A stretch of 64,000 bases of DNA from Paenibacillus sp. MAHUQ-63 (GTDB taxonomy: Bacteria; Bacillota; Bacilli; Paenibacillales; NBRC-103111): assembly GCF_028765165.1 (NCBI RefSeq), contig NZ_JARADB010000001.1, positions 1,116,001 to 1,180,000 on the forward strand. The letters run 5' to 3'. Shown here in pieces: positions 1 to 8,964 of this stretch (its first letter is position 1; every line of letters begins with the position of its first letter). Both the position numbers and the translations under genes were made by a program. The notes beneath the pieces are model-generated. The model saw only the letters and a program-made list of their open reading frames with translations. It did no database searches and was not told the DNA's origin.

Positions 1-475
1 TGCCCGGACGGTCGTGGTGTGAAATAACGAGCGTCGGGTAGACCGCGGTAAATTTCACATCGAACTGGTTCACACTCACAATCTCAATATTGCCGCCCCC
101 GATGGACGCTCCGATCATGACCACTTCTTTGTCTCCGGCAGATAGATGGAATTTGACGGTATTGGGATGATCCGCTTTATCTTTACTCGTCAGGAATGCA
201 ATCTCTACACCGCGAGCTTCCGCCTCTTCGGCGGCATGCGGAATGCGCGGATCGTCCGTTTCGAAATCCAGCAGTCCGCCGATCAGCGCCAGGTCGGTGC
301 CATGCCCCCGGTATGTATCCGCGAAAGATCCGTACAGCGTCATTTCGGCCTTGGCCGGCTGCTCCCCCAGCAGCTGTCTGACGACGCGTCCGAGACGGAC
401 GGCTCCCGCCGTATGGGAGCTGGAAGGACCTATCATAGAAGGTCCGATAATGGAAAACACATCTTTAAAGCGCAT
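1..475 (-). CDS. sdaAB: L-serine dehydratase, iron-sulfur-dependent, beta subunit (5' part, runs off the left edge)
   Basis: Reading the minus strand from an ATG at 475 gives an open frame of 158 codons to the window edge. It begins MRFKDVFSIIGPSMIGPSSS, then HTAGAVRLGR, the N-terminal signature of the beta chain of bacterial Fe-S L-serine ammonia-lyase, which with the alpha chain converts L-serine to pyruvate and ammonia. YGSFADTYRGHGTD and the glycine-rich IGASIGGGNIEIV are also typical. Family members have about 220 residues, so roughly the last 60, including the C-terminal ACT-like part, are missing only because the window ends. A GGGGAA ribosome site precedes the ATG and a good sigma-A promoter lies at 521-549. 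The alpha-subunit gene would be expected next, beyond the left edge. Confidence 0.93.
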   Translation of the reverse strand, partial: MRFKDVFSIIGPSMIGPSSSHTAGAVRLGRVVRQLLGEQPAKAEMTLYGSFADTYRGHGTDLALIGGLLDFETDDPRIPHAAEEAEARGVEIAFLTSKDKADHPNTVKFHLSAGDKEVVMIGASIGGGNIEIVSVNQFDVKFTAVYPTLVISHHDRPG

Positions 476-520
476 CCTGGAGTTCCCCAATCTTGTATGA
501 GATGGAAGTCGTATATGATT

Positions 521-549
521 ATTGTATGAAGAGTTTCTAGGAATGACAA
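521..549 (-). promoter_or_regulatory. sigma-A promoter of sdaAB
   Basis: On the minus strand, -35 TTGTCA (549-544) and -10 TACAAT (526-521) are separated by exactly 17 nt. Each hexamer matches 5 of 6 consensus bases. Transcription would start about 35 nt before the sdaAB ribosome site. The -35 overlaps a short inverted repeat (GACAAGG/CCTTGTC, 545-567) at the end of the upstream gene. Confidence 0.7.
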
Positions 550-566
550 GGACTTCTGCCTTGTCC

Positions 567-2423
567 TTATTCTCCCGTTTGAGCACCGCTTTCATTCGGC
601 TGGGGGACCGGCTGCAGCAAATTCAACTGCGTGGCGACGGCAACCGCCTTCACGCGGTTATTAACCTGTAACTTGGCGAACAAATTGCGCATATGCACTT
701 TGACGGTCCCTGCGGACATCACTAGCCGTTCGGCGATTTCTTTGTTGGACAAGCCGGCGGCCATCCATTGCAGAACTTCGATCTCCCGCTCCGTCAACCC
801 CTGCACCGGTGCCGTAAGCACGCCGCCGAGCGCAGGCTCCTGAAGATTCGGCGTACCGCCGTAATACCCGATCAACCTCTGGACATAATTGATTTGCGAG
901 GCGAGCATGTGCAGTACGCCGAGACGTTCAGGCGCAAACACACCGGTTGTATAGTTATTTTCCAAATAGAGAACGCCCTGCAGTTCCCCTTGCGCGATGA
1001 TCGGCAGGCCTAGCACAGATCTTGGCTTATGTTTCACCACATAAGGATCCTGCGTGAATAATCCGACCTTCGATGCATCGTCCAAAATAACAAATTGCCG
1101 CTTAATCGCTACATAACTGACCAAGTTTTGGCAAATTCCCTCATACCGGCTTAGCGGCACACTGCCTTTCGAGCCGCCGCCCAGGCTGCCCGACCCGTTG
1201 TCCATTCCGCTCTCCGTCCCGTTCTCCGTCCTGTTCTCCGTCCCGCTCTCCATCCCGCCGTCCGTATCAACCGCCTGCTCGACATACAGCTCCGCCGCCC
1301 GCATGGCAACGAAGCAGCCTCGCTGCGCACCGGCAACTTCTACGGCAATGCTCATCAGCTTACCGAGCAGATGCGCCGAGTCCCGCTCCTCCGAGAAGGC
1401 TTGCGAAGCCCGCATGACCGCCGCCAGCTCCAGCACTTGTGCATATCCGCTACTGGCATCGCCGCTTTCGGCCGCATTCGGCTGCAGGACAGGAGCCGCA
1501 TGCCCCGCAGTCCCGCTTGCCGAATCGTCTCCGCCCGATATCTCGAGCAGACGGGGCACGTCCTGCCGGCCGATTTCGAAGGCGCTGAAGGTTCCGCTCT
1601 GCTCCCACATGTGCAAGCAGCTTTCCAGATCCGCTCTTAAACCGAACGCGCTCTGATATCGGCGTTCAACGGTTTTCTCCAGCAGCTTCATGATGATCTC
1701 TTCGAGAATCGCCGGTATTTCGGGATGCCCGGCCGATAAGGGCTGCGGCTTCTTGGCCAAATGAGCATGCGCCCATTCCAGCGGATCTCTGGCTTGAAAA
1801 GGCAGCCCGCCGGAAAGCATTTCATAGAAGGTGACGCCGAGGGAGTACAGATCGGTGCTGCCCGTCACCACCCGGTTTAATTGGCCTGTCCGCTCAGGCG
1901 CCATATAAGGCGGAGAGCCTTCGATAAGCGGCATATTTCTTGCCTGCCGGCCTCCATCCATGGACAGAACGGAATGCCCCATGCCGGTCAGGCTGACCTT
2001 CAACGAGGAAGGAACGACGACAATAGTGTCCGGCCGGATATTCATATGGACGATATGCTGCTTATGCAGCCCTTCGAGAATTTTGGCGATTTGAACCGCC
2101 AGCTTCAAGAACACGGGAACCGTAAGCGGAGCTGTCTGTACGAAATGGCGCAGCGTCAAGCCGTGCACCCACTCGCTGGCCAGAACAAGTCCATTCCCTT
2201 GCCTGAGGAGTGCAATCGGTTTGATAATACCCGGCATTTGCAAGCTTCCGGCTATTTCGTATTCGTTGATGAGCTTGGCATTCTCGATAATGGCCCGATG
2301 GCCTTCTTTGACAATTTTCAGCAGCACCTCACAAGCATGCTCCTCTGAGAATGCGTGGCAAACGACAATCGTCGGGTCCTCAAAAATTACTTGCTGTATA
2401 TGATAGCCTGTCACTGTTAGCAT
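567..2423 (-). CDS. Pseudokinase-GAF-LuxR fusion regulator
   Basis: A 618-residue protein with three parts. Residues ~1-270 form a protein-kinase fold: K36 in VLLKIVK, YMAPERTGQLNR at 173-184 and DLYSLGVTFYEMLSGGLPF at 191-209. Residues ~330-520 form a GAF domain. Residues ~542-605 are a LuxR-type helix-turn-helix (LTEREIEVLQWMAAGLSNKE). The catalytic loop reads HMNIRPDT at 126-133, with Asn where the catalytic Asp should be, and the DFG region reads LTGMG, so catalysis is doubtful. The kinase resembles the first module of large kinase-ATPase-GAF-histidine kinase proteins, but the ATPase is absent and the output is DNA binding. The ATG at 2423 was chosen for its GAAGGAG site; an in-frame extension to 2522 has none. 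The GAF domain carries a 12-bp repeat expansion. Likely a transcription factor with an unknown ligand. Confidence 0.8.
   Translation of the reverse strand: MLTVTGYHIQQVIFEDPTIVVCHAFSEEHACEVLLKIVKEGHRAIIENAKLINEYEIAGSLQMPGIIKPIALLRQGNGLVLASEWVHGLTLRHFVQTAPLTVPVFLKLAVQIAKILEGLHKQHIVHMNIRPDTIVVVPSSLKVSLTGMGHSVLSMDGGRQARNMPLIEGSPPYMAPERTGQLNRVVTGSTDLYSLGVTFYEMLSGGLPFQARDPLEWAHAHLAKKPQPLSAGHPEIPAILEEIIMKLLEKTVERRYQSAFGLRADLESCLHMWEQSGTFSAFEIGRQDVPRLLEISGGDDSASGTAGHAAPVLQPNAAESGDASSGYAQVLELAAVMRASQAFSEERDSAHLLGKLMSIAVEVAGAQRGCFVAMRAAELYVEQAVDTDGGMESGTENRTENGTESGMDNGSGSLGGGSKGSVPLSRYEGICQNLVSYVAIKRQFVILDDASKVGLFTQDPYVVKHKPRSVLGLPIIAQGELQGVLYLENNYTTGVFAPERLGVLHMLASQINYVQRLIGYYGGTPNLQEPALGGVLTAPVQGLTEREIEVLQWMAAGLSNKEIAERLVMSAGTVKVHMRNLFAKLQVNNRVKAVAVATQLNLLQPVPQPNESGAQTGE
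1195..1266 (-). repeat. In-frame 12-bp tandem repeat inside the GAF domain
   Basis: Six 12-bp units (CCGTTCTCCGTC type on the plus strand) encode residues ~387-410 of the fusion regulator, giving a Glu/Asn/Gly/Thr/Ser-rich stretch (MESGTENRTENGTESG). The unit length is a multiple of three, so copy-number change keeps the frame. Confidence 0.85.
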
Positions 2424-2460
2424 GAGTTCGGCTCCTTCGAAAACTATGGTGATTTTCCTC

Positions 2461-2489
2461 ATTATAGTACCATAGAAAACAGCAAATAA
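2461..2489 (-). promoter_or_regulatory. Probable promoter of the pseudokinase gene
   Basis: A perfect -10 TATAAT (2466-2461) lies 38 nt upstream of the chosen ATG. The hexamer 17 nt further upstream, TTATTT (2489-2484), is a poor -35, so the promoter may need an activator. Confidence 0.45.
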
Positions 2490-2501
2490 CCTTACACCTG
2501 C

Positions 2502-2534
2502 AAAAAGGACCGGCTGGAGCATTCCAGCCGGTCC
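2502..2534 (-). terminator. Rho-independent terminator after the SLH protein gene
   Basis: A perfect 12-bp stem, GGACCGGCTGGA/TCCAGCCGGTCC, with a 4-nt loop, followed on the minus strand by TTTTTG. It starts 5 nt after the SLH gene stop codon. Confidence 0.92.
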
Positions 2535-2539
2535 ACACG

Positions 2540-5500
2540 CTATTTCAAATCCAAGAATCTGCTAATCATGGCTGCCGCCTCTTCACGTGTAATTTCTATG
2601 CTCGGACGCAGCGTACCGTCCGGATATCCGCTAACGATCCCATGTCCCGCGAGAAGCGGCACATAACCGCCAGCCCACACCGGGATCTGTTCGGCATCAA
2701 GGAAGGACGGCTGATCTGCTGCCGATGGTAGTTCCTGCCCCTCGAGCATACGCCCGATGATGGCTATCGCTTCCGCTCTCGTTATCGGCATGCCGGGATT
2801 AAGATACAGCTTATTCTCACTGGAGGCGCCTGCTAACCAGCGGTTCGCAAGTGCTGTCCGCATATAAGGCTCAGCCCATGCCGCAACATCCCCACGATCC
2901 GCGAACTCTTCAGGAAGCCTGTCGTAGGATAGCTTCGTTCCTAAAGCGCCGACGGCAATCTTGGCGAATTCCTGCCTCGTGATGGAACGAAGCGGCTCGA
3001 AGACAAGACCATCTCTTTGCTGGATGCCGTTCACTGCGCCGATAGACGCGAGCCGCTCAACGAACGAACGGGACCAACGGTTAGCCATATCCCGGAATTC
3101 TATCTTATGCGCATCGTACATGAGTGCATATTTGCTGAAATGAGGCAGCTTGGCCGTTATCGTACCTGCTACAGGCTGAATCGTGCCGCCTGCATATTCC
3201 CATCTCTTCGTTCGCTCGTTGTACCAGTAGATGCCCGCTTTGTCCGGGTCCGGGATCTCGTCCAGCGAATAGCGGACCGTCAGCTCGGCGGGTTCTTTCA
3301 ATGCCACCTGCTTATCGAACTTAAATTCGTAGATATCCCCGATGACCTTGAGTCCTTCCGTTTCATAGGCACTCGGGTTGCGGACAATGCCGACTCCCAG
3401 CCCCACACGATCTTGAAGCGGCTGCGAAGGAATTCTCAGTACCGCCCGGTCGCGGATTGTGACAATCGCCTCCTCGTTCGACCGGAGCTCAGCGGAAGTA
3501 ACGAATTCTACATTATGCTCCTGTTCGATCAGCCGTTTCAAAATGCTGCGCAGCGTCTCGTCAACGGCCTGGTCCGTTGGCTCCCGTTCCTCGCCTGAAG
3601 AACTGCCGCTATCCGGGTTTGGCGGTGTCGGCGGGATATACCAATCGTCATAGTCCGGTGCAGTCGGATCCGGTGCACCCGCCTGCTTGCCAACCTTCAC
3701 GATGAGCGTATCCTCGAAGGCGTAATCCGTCGTCACTGCATAGGAAGCCTTGACGACGAGCTCACCTTCGGCATCAGCGCCGACAAGTCCCTCCTCCGAA
3801 ACGGAGCCGTTGGCCTCGCCCAGCATGACGTTCCAGCTCACCTGGTTCGGATCGAGAACGGTCGCTACGCCATTCGTATCCGTGGCGACCAGCTCCAACG
3901 CCTGCCGGCCTCCGGCGGGAAGACTCAGTTCTTCCCCATCCTGCGAGACGCTGCCTGGTGCAGCATCCACAGGACGAAGCTCAACTTTGGCGATACCGTC
4001 TACGACAGGGTTCATCACTTCGGAGCTTGCCGTCGTCTCATTGCCGGCATCATCCGTAGCCGTGACGACGATGGATTCCGACAAATGTCCCGCCATTCCC
4101 AGGGCATGCTCAAAGGAGCCGTCCGACTCGACGGATACCGCCTGGCCGTTGATGCGGACTGTGCTGCCCGGCTCCGCCACGCCTTTGACGAGCACCGTTT
4201 TATCCGTCGAAATGGAGCCCAGTCTCTCGATTTTCAAGTCCGGCGCAGTCGTATCCGAGAACACCCGCGTGCCTGTGCGCGTCTGATCCCCGTTGCTGTT
4301 GACGGAAATCAATTCTATTAGATTCGTCCCTTCCTCCAAGGCCAAGGTCTTCTTCCAGTCCCCCCCGGTGTAGGTGCCTACGGTCCGGTCGTTCACACGG
4401 ACTTCGGTAGTTACCGGCTGATCCGCATGCATCTGCAATTGGAACGAGGATTCATTCACGACATACGTCGTTGGACTGCTCTGCCCTTCGTCCCCGTAGG
4501 CGTTCGTCACCGGTTCATCGTTCATCTTCCAATGCGTAAGCTGAACGCTTGCCGGATTCGGCACCGGCACATAAGCCGCCGCCGAGACGGCCGGCTGGCT
4601 GTACACCTTGCCTCCGTCCACATTCTTGAACGCACCGATCGATACCTTGTACGAGGCGCCCGGTACAAGTCCGGAATTCACACCGGCCTGATCTTGAATC
4701 ATGCCGCCCAGCGTCGTTCGCTTCGTGTCTCCCGCAACATCCACCGTCCCGATGCCTGGTACGGGCTGCCCGCTTGCGTCAAGCAGTTGGAGCGTAAACC
4801 CGTCCGCTTCCTGCGGCATGGACCAAGATACGCCCAGCAGTCCGCTGCCCGCCGGCACAGCTTGTACCTCTTGCGGCTGCGCGGGCTGATGCGGATTGAC
4901 GAACTCAACGGCTCCGCTGCTATAGCGGCTGTCCAGGTTCGTATCGCCCTGCGACAAGACCGCTTTGATATAATAGGCCCCGCTTGCCATCGTGTCGGGA
5001 ACGGTGATTTCCGCCGTACCGTCTTGAACCGGAATATCTTTCACCAATAGACGGCCCGGGTCGTTCTCGTTATTCGAGCTTAGGAACAGCGATACTCGTT
5101 CATTCGTTGCGTGATCGCCTGTCCAATTCACTCTCACCTTATTCGGACTCGATGCAACTGCCGAGGCCGTGACTTCCGTCAGCGTTGCCGGTACGGCCAC
5201 ATCCATTAGAGTCCACGCCAACGCTTGATCGGACTTCACTTTCCAGCTGCCTTCGATTGAACCTGACTGTGACTTCTGAACGGATATATATACCCGTTTC
5301 TCCAGAGTTCCTGTCTCGGAATCCTCCGGTGAAATTTCTTGCACCAGATAGTTCTCGTCCAGTACAAGCGGATAATCGTTGCCGCCCGGGTCCGTCACTT
5401 GCAGCTTCGGCGGCGTTTCCCCCGTGTATGTCAGCTCGAACAGCGCTGCTTCCTGATCCGCTGAAACGGGTAGCTCGTATTCGTTCGAGGCCGACAACGT

Positions 5501-8500
5501 GCGTACAAGACCGTCCGTTTTCTTCGCGGACTCGGAGCTGGCCACCCGCTTGATGTTCGTTCCGAATGTCATGGCGGATACATTGCCGGATTCGTCGATG
5601 TACTCCTTCTCCATCAGTCCTTCCGCTTCCGGCAGCATGTCGGCCGTCAAGCGCGCGGAAGCCAGCGTCGGTCTGCGGCTGCCCCATACATATTGATAAC
5701 CGAATGGAATGCCGATGATGCGCACTTTGCCCCATACCTTCTCTGAAGAAATCTCCCCGGAGGCGTGGGCGATTTCCTTGCCGCCGAGTATCGGCACGGC
5801 CCTAGGAATGCGGACCGTCAGCGAGCCTCCGCCCGCCATATAGACCGGACCCAGCAAGCCGTGCTTAGAGGAATCATATTCGAATACGACGTACACTTCG
5901 CCGATGATGGCATCGAACACTTCCATCCTTGCGCCGGCCTTGAGCGCTACGCCAAAGCTGGTTAGAGAATCCTTGAAATCGATGCTGCCGTATACTTCCT
6001 TGAGAATCGGAAATTTCAATATTTCAAACTCACCGGAAAACTCCAATCCTTGCATCGATAGTCCGAGCGTCACATTATCCGCCGTTATGACTTTGGCGAC
6101 GCTCAGCCCGCCGACCATGACGACCTTGAGCGGAGGCAAAATCGTAAAATTGCCCATAACGGTATCATACAGGTTGCGGAAGCCCCCTCCGCCTTTGGTG
6201 ATAAAGGCAACAGGAGCAACCGGTATTAACGGAATGCCCGGCTCGCCGCCGACAACGAATACGAAGTTGTCGGGGATCGGCACGCCGCTTTCCGTGAAGC
6301 GCAGCGTCAGCAGGCCGTCCAGTTCGACCACCTGGAACTGGACATGGCCTTCGATTTCGAATTTGCGGTCGAACGTGTCCAGCAGAACACGCCCGCTTGC
6401 GCCGAAATCAAGCCCCGGCACCATGCCCTTCGGCAGACCGGCCTCGCCTTCGGCGCGGAGTCCCATGAAGCCGAAGGTGTTCGCCCGGCCGAACATGTTC
6501 GTTTCCTTCCGCATGCCGAACTTGGCTTCATCCAGCGCGATGCCCAGCTGAAGCATGTCGTCGGTCTGGTCTTTCTCCGTGTCATCCCCCTGCTGGCCGC
6601 CGTTATTGGCCGGCGGCGGGGGCGGCGGATTCTGGCCGTTCTGCCCCGAGTTGTCTTCCTCTTCCTCCTGCTTCTGACCCGGATTGAAATTCATAGAGAC
6701 GGAACCGCCGAACGAGACGCTCTCCTCCCCGATTACGGCATTCTTAATCTCCACTTGGAAGAACGACATATGCTGGATGACCGACAATCCTTTGAGCACT
6801 TCCCAGTTAATTTCTATCGGCTTCTCGCCGGCATCCTCGTCCGCTTCAAGCGAATAGCGGCTGCCATTCACCAGCTCGATACTGAATGGACCGAAGGAGA
6901 ACGGAAAGCCCGGAATCGACAGCACGCCATTACCTTTCAGCTCGATATAATCGCCTTCATGGGTAAGATCCTGTGAATTTTGGCGAATGACCATCTTCTG
7001 TGAAGCTTGCCCGAATATCGCGCTCAAATCCTTCGACGCATCATGGCGAATGACCGAATTGATCGTGGCCCCCGCTCCAATTTCAAAGTAAGTATGGCTC
7101 GCATCCAAGGAGCGAATCGGACCGCGGAATTCCAGCAGCGCTTCTTTGGAGGCGGCTTCGTACTGATGCTTCAGCTCAGCCAATTTGGTTTCGTTGTCGA
7201 CCGGCACGAGGGTGTACGTCTCACTGCCCTCTGCGTCCATGTTCTCACCGACGACGAGCAGAATGCCGTAATCTCTCGATTGATAGCGTTTGTCCAGGGT
7301 AAGCTCGATTGTCCGCTCAAATGTCCCGATGCTGCCTGCATTCACGCGCACGATGTAGGTTCCCGGCTCATCCTTCAGCGATGGCCAGAGCGTATCATCC
7401 AGCCGGACCGACATTTGCTTGTCATCGACAACCGTGACATCGGCACTCGGCACGACAACGGCAGCACCGTCCCGCGCTCTGACCATCTGTACCTGCAAAT
7501 CGGCAGCGCCTTTCAATACCTCGAAGCCTTTGCCCTGCAGAGCGATGGAAGGGTTGGCGTCCTTCATGTACAGCTTCTTGGGCAGCGCTTCGAGCAGCTG
7601 CACTTCCGGGATTTGTCCCGATAAACCCGGCAGGATGACGTAAGAAGCTTGAATGTTTTCGGCTCCGCCCGCCGCTTGGACGATCACCTGGAATTGCGCC
7701 GCCTTGTACGATTTCTGCGGCTTCGGACGTACATGCCACGTGACCGTCTTCATGTCACCGACCTTCAGATCTCCGATAGCCTTGGCCGTCTTCTCGCCTT
7801 GAACGAGCTCAAGCTCAGCAGGTAACCCCAGTACAGCCTGTACGTTCTGCTGTGCCATCGACCGGTCTAAGGTATTATCGATATCTACGCGAATTTCAAA
7901 AGCCGACTCCTGATAGCCGTTACCGGCGCCGTTCACCTTCAGCTGCTTCGGCGCTCCGATTTGCAACCCGTACGCCGCTTCCTTCTGCGAGGTGAAGAAG
8001 CTGCCCAAGCCGTAGTACGTCTCATAAACGGCCTCTGCGCCCGGAGCCAAACCGGAAGGATCCCAGTACATGGCGACCGCGCTGTCCGCCGAACCATAGG
8101 CATTTTGCACCGATGTGAAATCAAGCTGCGGATTTACCGTATAATCCCATTTCGTTTCGGAAATACCGTTCCAATGGGCAATAATCATCCGGTTCGGGGA
8201 TGTATTTCCCCAGCCCTGCAGGAAACCGTAAGACATGACCTTAGGATTCAACGGATTATCCGTCGCCCGCCAATAATACGGAAGCGAACCTTCGATTTTC
8301 GTTTCGTTGCGAATATACGTAGTGCCGCCGGCTAATGACACCGGTGAGGCATCCTCCGGACCCAGCATCGTATCGAGCAAAATACGGGAACCGACGCTTT
8401 GATTTTGTTTGGTCGTATTTTTAACTTTATAGGAAATTTTAATATTCCCGGCGTTCGGGTTCGTCCGGTCATCGACGAGCGTAAGCGTCTGGATGATTTC

Positions 8501-8899
8501 CAGACCTTCGACATGCCATACGGATTGGTTGGATAGACCTTTATTTTCAGGCGAATAGGTAAAATACCCGTTGGACCCCATGAAACCGTAGCCGTTCCCA
8601 TAAATGAAATCTTGACCGTTGATGCGGAACGTTGTAAACGATGTCTCTGGCAGCTTGTCGCGGAACAAGAGCGGTTTGTTATCGTCGCTCGCTTTGAGCG
8701 GAGATCCCGTCTTCGTTGTGACGCTGAACCGGCCGTTCTGCTTGTTAATGCTGACGTCCATGAACTCATTGGCCACTGACAGCGGCTGTATCTCCGCATC
8801 AATGGCGAACGCGAGCTCGCCCCCGTATGGCAGACACAGCACGATCGCCATGATCGCCAGTGTCATTTTCTTCCACAATTTCACTCGCCATGCTTGCAT
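2540..8899 (-). CDS. Giant secreted beta-rich protein with FN3/Ig modules and three C-terminal SLH domains
   Basis: A 2119-residue secreted surface protein. The ATG at 8899 follows GAGGAGGGG and opens a signal peptide (WKKMTLAIMAIVLCL, cleavage near AFA); the longer in-frame start is rejected. After an unrecognised N-terminal region of ~330 residues come Ig/IPT-like segments, a poly-proline linker (QNPPPPPPANNGG), a long Gly-rich beta region of unknown fold, a fibronectin-III-like module (VQAVPAGSGLLGVSWSMPQ) and Ig-like modules. The last ~190 residues hold three SLH repeats (FRDMANRWSRSFVERLASIG; FADRGDVAAWAEPYMRTALA; FLDAEQIPVWAGGYVPLLAG), which anchor proteins to pyruvylated secondary cell-wall polymer. 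It lies 65 nt downstream of the Ig-repeat gene behind a hairpin. No catalytic motif was recognised; a scaffold, adhesin or receptor role is inferred. Confidence 0.85.
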   Translation of the reverse strand: MQAWRVKLWKKMTLAIMAIVLCLPYGGELAFAIDAEIQPLSVANEFMDVSINKQNGRFSVTTKTGSPLKASDDNKPLLFRDKLPETSFTTFRINGQDFIYGNGYGFMGSNGYFTYSPENKGLSNQSVWHVEGLEIIQTLTLVDDRTNPNAGNIKISYKVKNTTKQNQSVGSRILLDTMLGPEDASPVSLAGGTTYIRNETKIEGSLPYYWRATDNPLNPKVMSYGFLQGWGNTSPNRMIIAHWNGISETKWDYTVNPQLDFTSVQNAYGSADSAVAMYWDPSGLAPGAEAVYETYYGLGSFFTSQKEAAYGLQIGAPKQLKVNGAGNGYQESAFEIRVDIDNTLDRSMAQQNVQAVLGLPAELELVQGEKTAKAIGDLKVGDMKTVTWHVRPKPQKSYKAAQFQVIVQAAGGAENIQASYVILPGLSGQIPEVQLLEALPKKLYMKDANPSIALQGKGFEVLKGAADLQVQMVRARDGAAVVVPSADVTVVDDKQMSVRLDDTLWPSLKDEPGTYIVRVNAGSIGTFERTIELTLDKRYQSRDYGILLVVGENMDAEGSETYTLVPVDNETKLAELKHQYEAASKEALLEFRGPIRSLDASHTYFEIGAGATINSVIRHDASKDLSAIFGQASQKMVIRQNSQDLTHEGDYIELKGNGVLSIPGFPFSFGPFSIELVNGSRYSLEADEDAGEKPIEINWEVLKGLSVIQHMSFFQVEIKNAVIGEESVSFGGSVSMNFNPGQKQEEEEDNSGQNGQNPPPPPPANNGGQQGDDTEKDQTDDMLQLGIALDEAKFGMRKETNMFGRANTFGFMGLRAEGEAGLPKGMVPGLDFGASGRVLLDTFDRKFEIEGHVQFQVVELDGLLTLRFTESGVPIPDNFVFVVGGEPGIPLIPVAPVAFITKGGGGFRNLYDTVMGNFTILPPLKVVMVGGLSVAKVITADNVTLGLSMQGLEFSGEFEILKFPILKEVYGSIDFKDSLTSFGVALKAGARMEVFDAIIGEVYVVFEYDSSKHGLLGPVYMAGGGSLTVRIPRAVPILGGKEIAHASGEISSEKVWGKVRIIGIPFGYQYVWGSRRPTLASARLTADMLPEAEGLMEKEYIDESGNVSAMTFGTNIKRVASSESAKKTDGLVRTLSASNEYELPVSADQEAALFELTYTGETPPKLQVTDPGGNDYPLVLDENYLVQEISPEDSETGTLEKRVYISVQKSQSGSIEGSWKVKSDQALAWTLMDVAVPATLTEVTASAVASSPNKVRVNWTGDHATNERVSLFLSSNNENDPGRLLVKDIPVQDGTAEITVPDTMASGAYYIKAVLSQGDTNLDSRYSSGAVEFVNPHQPAQPQEVQAVPAGSGLLGVSWSMPQEADGFTLQLLDASGQPVPGIGTVDVAGDTKRTTLGGMIQDQAGVNSGLVPGASYKVSIGAFKNVDGGKVYSQPAVSAAAYVPVPNPASVQLTHWKMNDEPVTNAYGDEGQSSPTTYVVNESSFQLQMHADQPVTTEVRVNDRTVGTYTGGDWKKTLALEEGTNLIELISVNSNGDQTRTGTRVFSDTTAPDLKIERLGSISTDKTVLVKGVAEPGSTVRINGQAVSVESDGSFEHALGMAGHLSESIVVTATDDAGNETTASSEVMNPVVDGIAKVELRPVDAAPGSVSQDGEELSLPAGGRQALELVATDTNGVATVLDPNQVSWNVMLGEANGSVSEEGLVGADAEGELVVKASYAVTTDYAFEDTLIVKVGKQAGAPDPTAPDYDDWYIPPTPPNPDSGSSSGEEREPTDQAVDETLRSILKRLIEQEHNVEFVTSAELRSNEEAIVTIRDRAVLRIPSQPLQDRVGLGVGIVRNPSAYETEGLKVIGDIYEFKFDKQVALKEPAELTVRYSLDEIPDPDKAGIYWYNERTKRWEYAGGTIQPVAGTITAKLPHFSKYALMYDAHKIEFRDMANRWSRSFVERLASIGAVNGIQQRDGLVFEPLRSITRQEFAKIAVGALGTKLSYDRLPEEFADRGDVAAWAEPYMRTALANRWLAGASSENKLYLNPGMPITRAEAIAIIGRMLEGQELPSAADQPSFLDAEQIPVWAGGYVPLLAGHGIVSGYPDGTLRPSIEITREEAAAMISRFLDLK

Positions 8900-8920
8900 G
8901 ACTTCCCCTCCTCGATCCAT

Positions 8921-8960
8921 GAGAAAAAGCATCAACCCTCCTAGTCCAGTTGATGCTTTG
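8921..8960 (-). terminator. Intercistronic terminator or attenuator between the two giant surface genes
   Basis: On the minus strand an 11-bp perfect stem, AAAGCATCAAC/GTTGATGCTTT, with a 12-nt loop ends in TTTTTCTC. It begins 5 nt after the upstream stop codon and ends just before the GAGGAGGGG site of the SLH gene. The stem is A/T rich, so termination is probably partial and would lower the amount of SLH protein relative to its neighbour. Confidence 0.65.
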
Positions 8961-8964
8961 TCCG

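Noticed and set aside
545..567. Terminator for the pseudokinase gene (GACAAGG/CCTTGTC)
   Set aside because: Stem is short, no T-run follows on the minus strand, and it overlaps the -35 of the sdaAB promoter.
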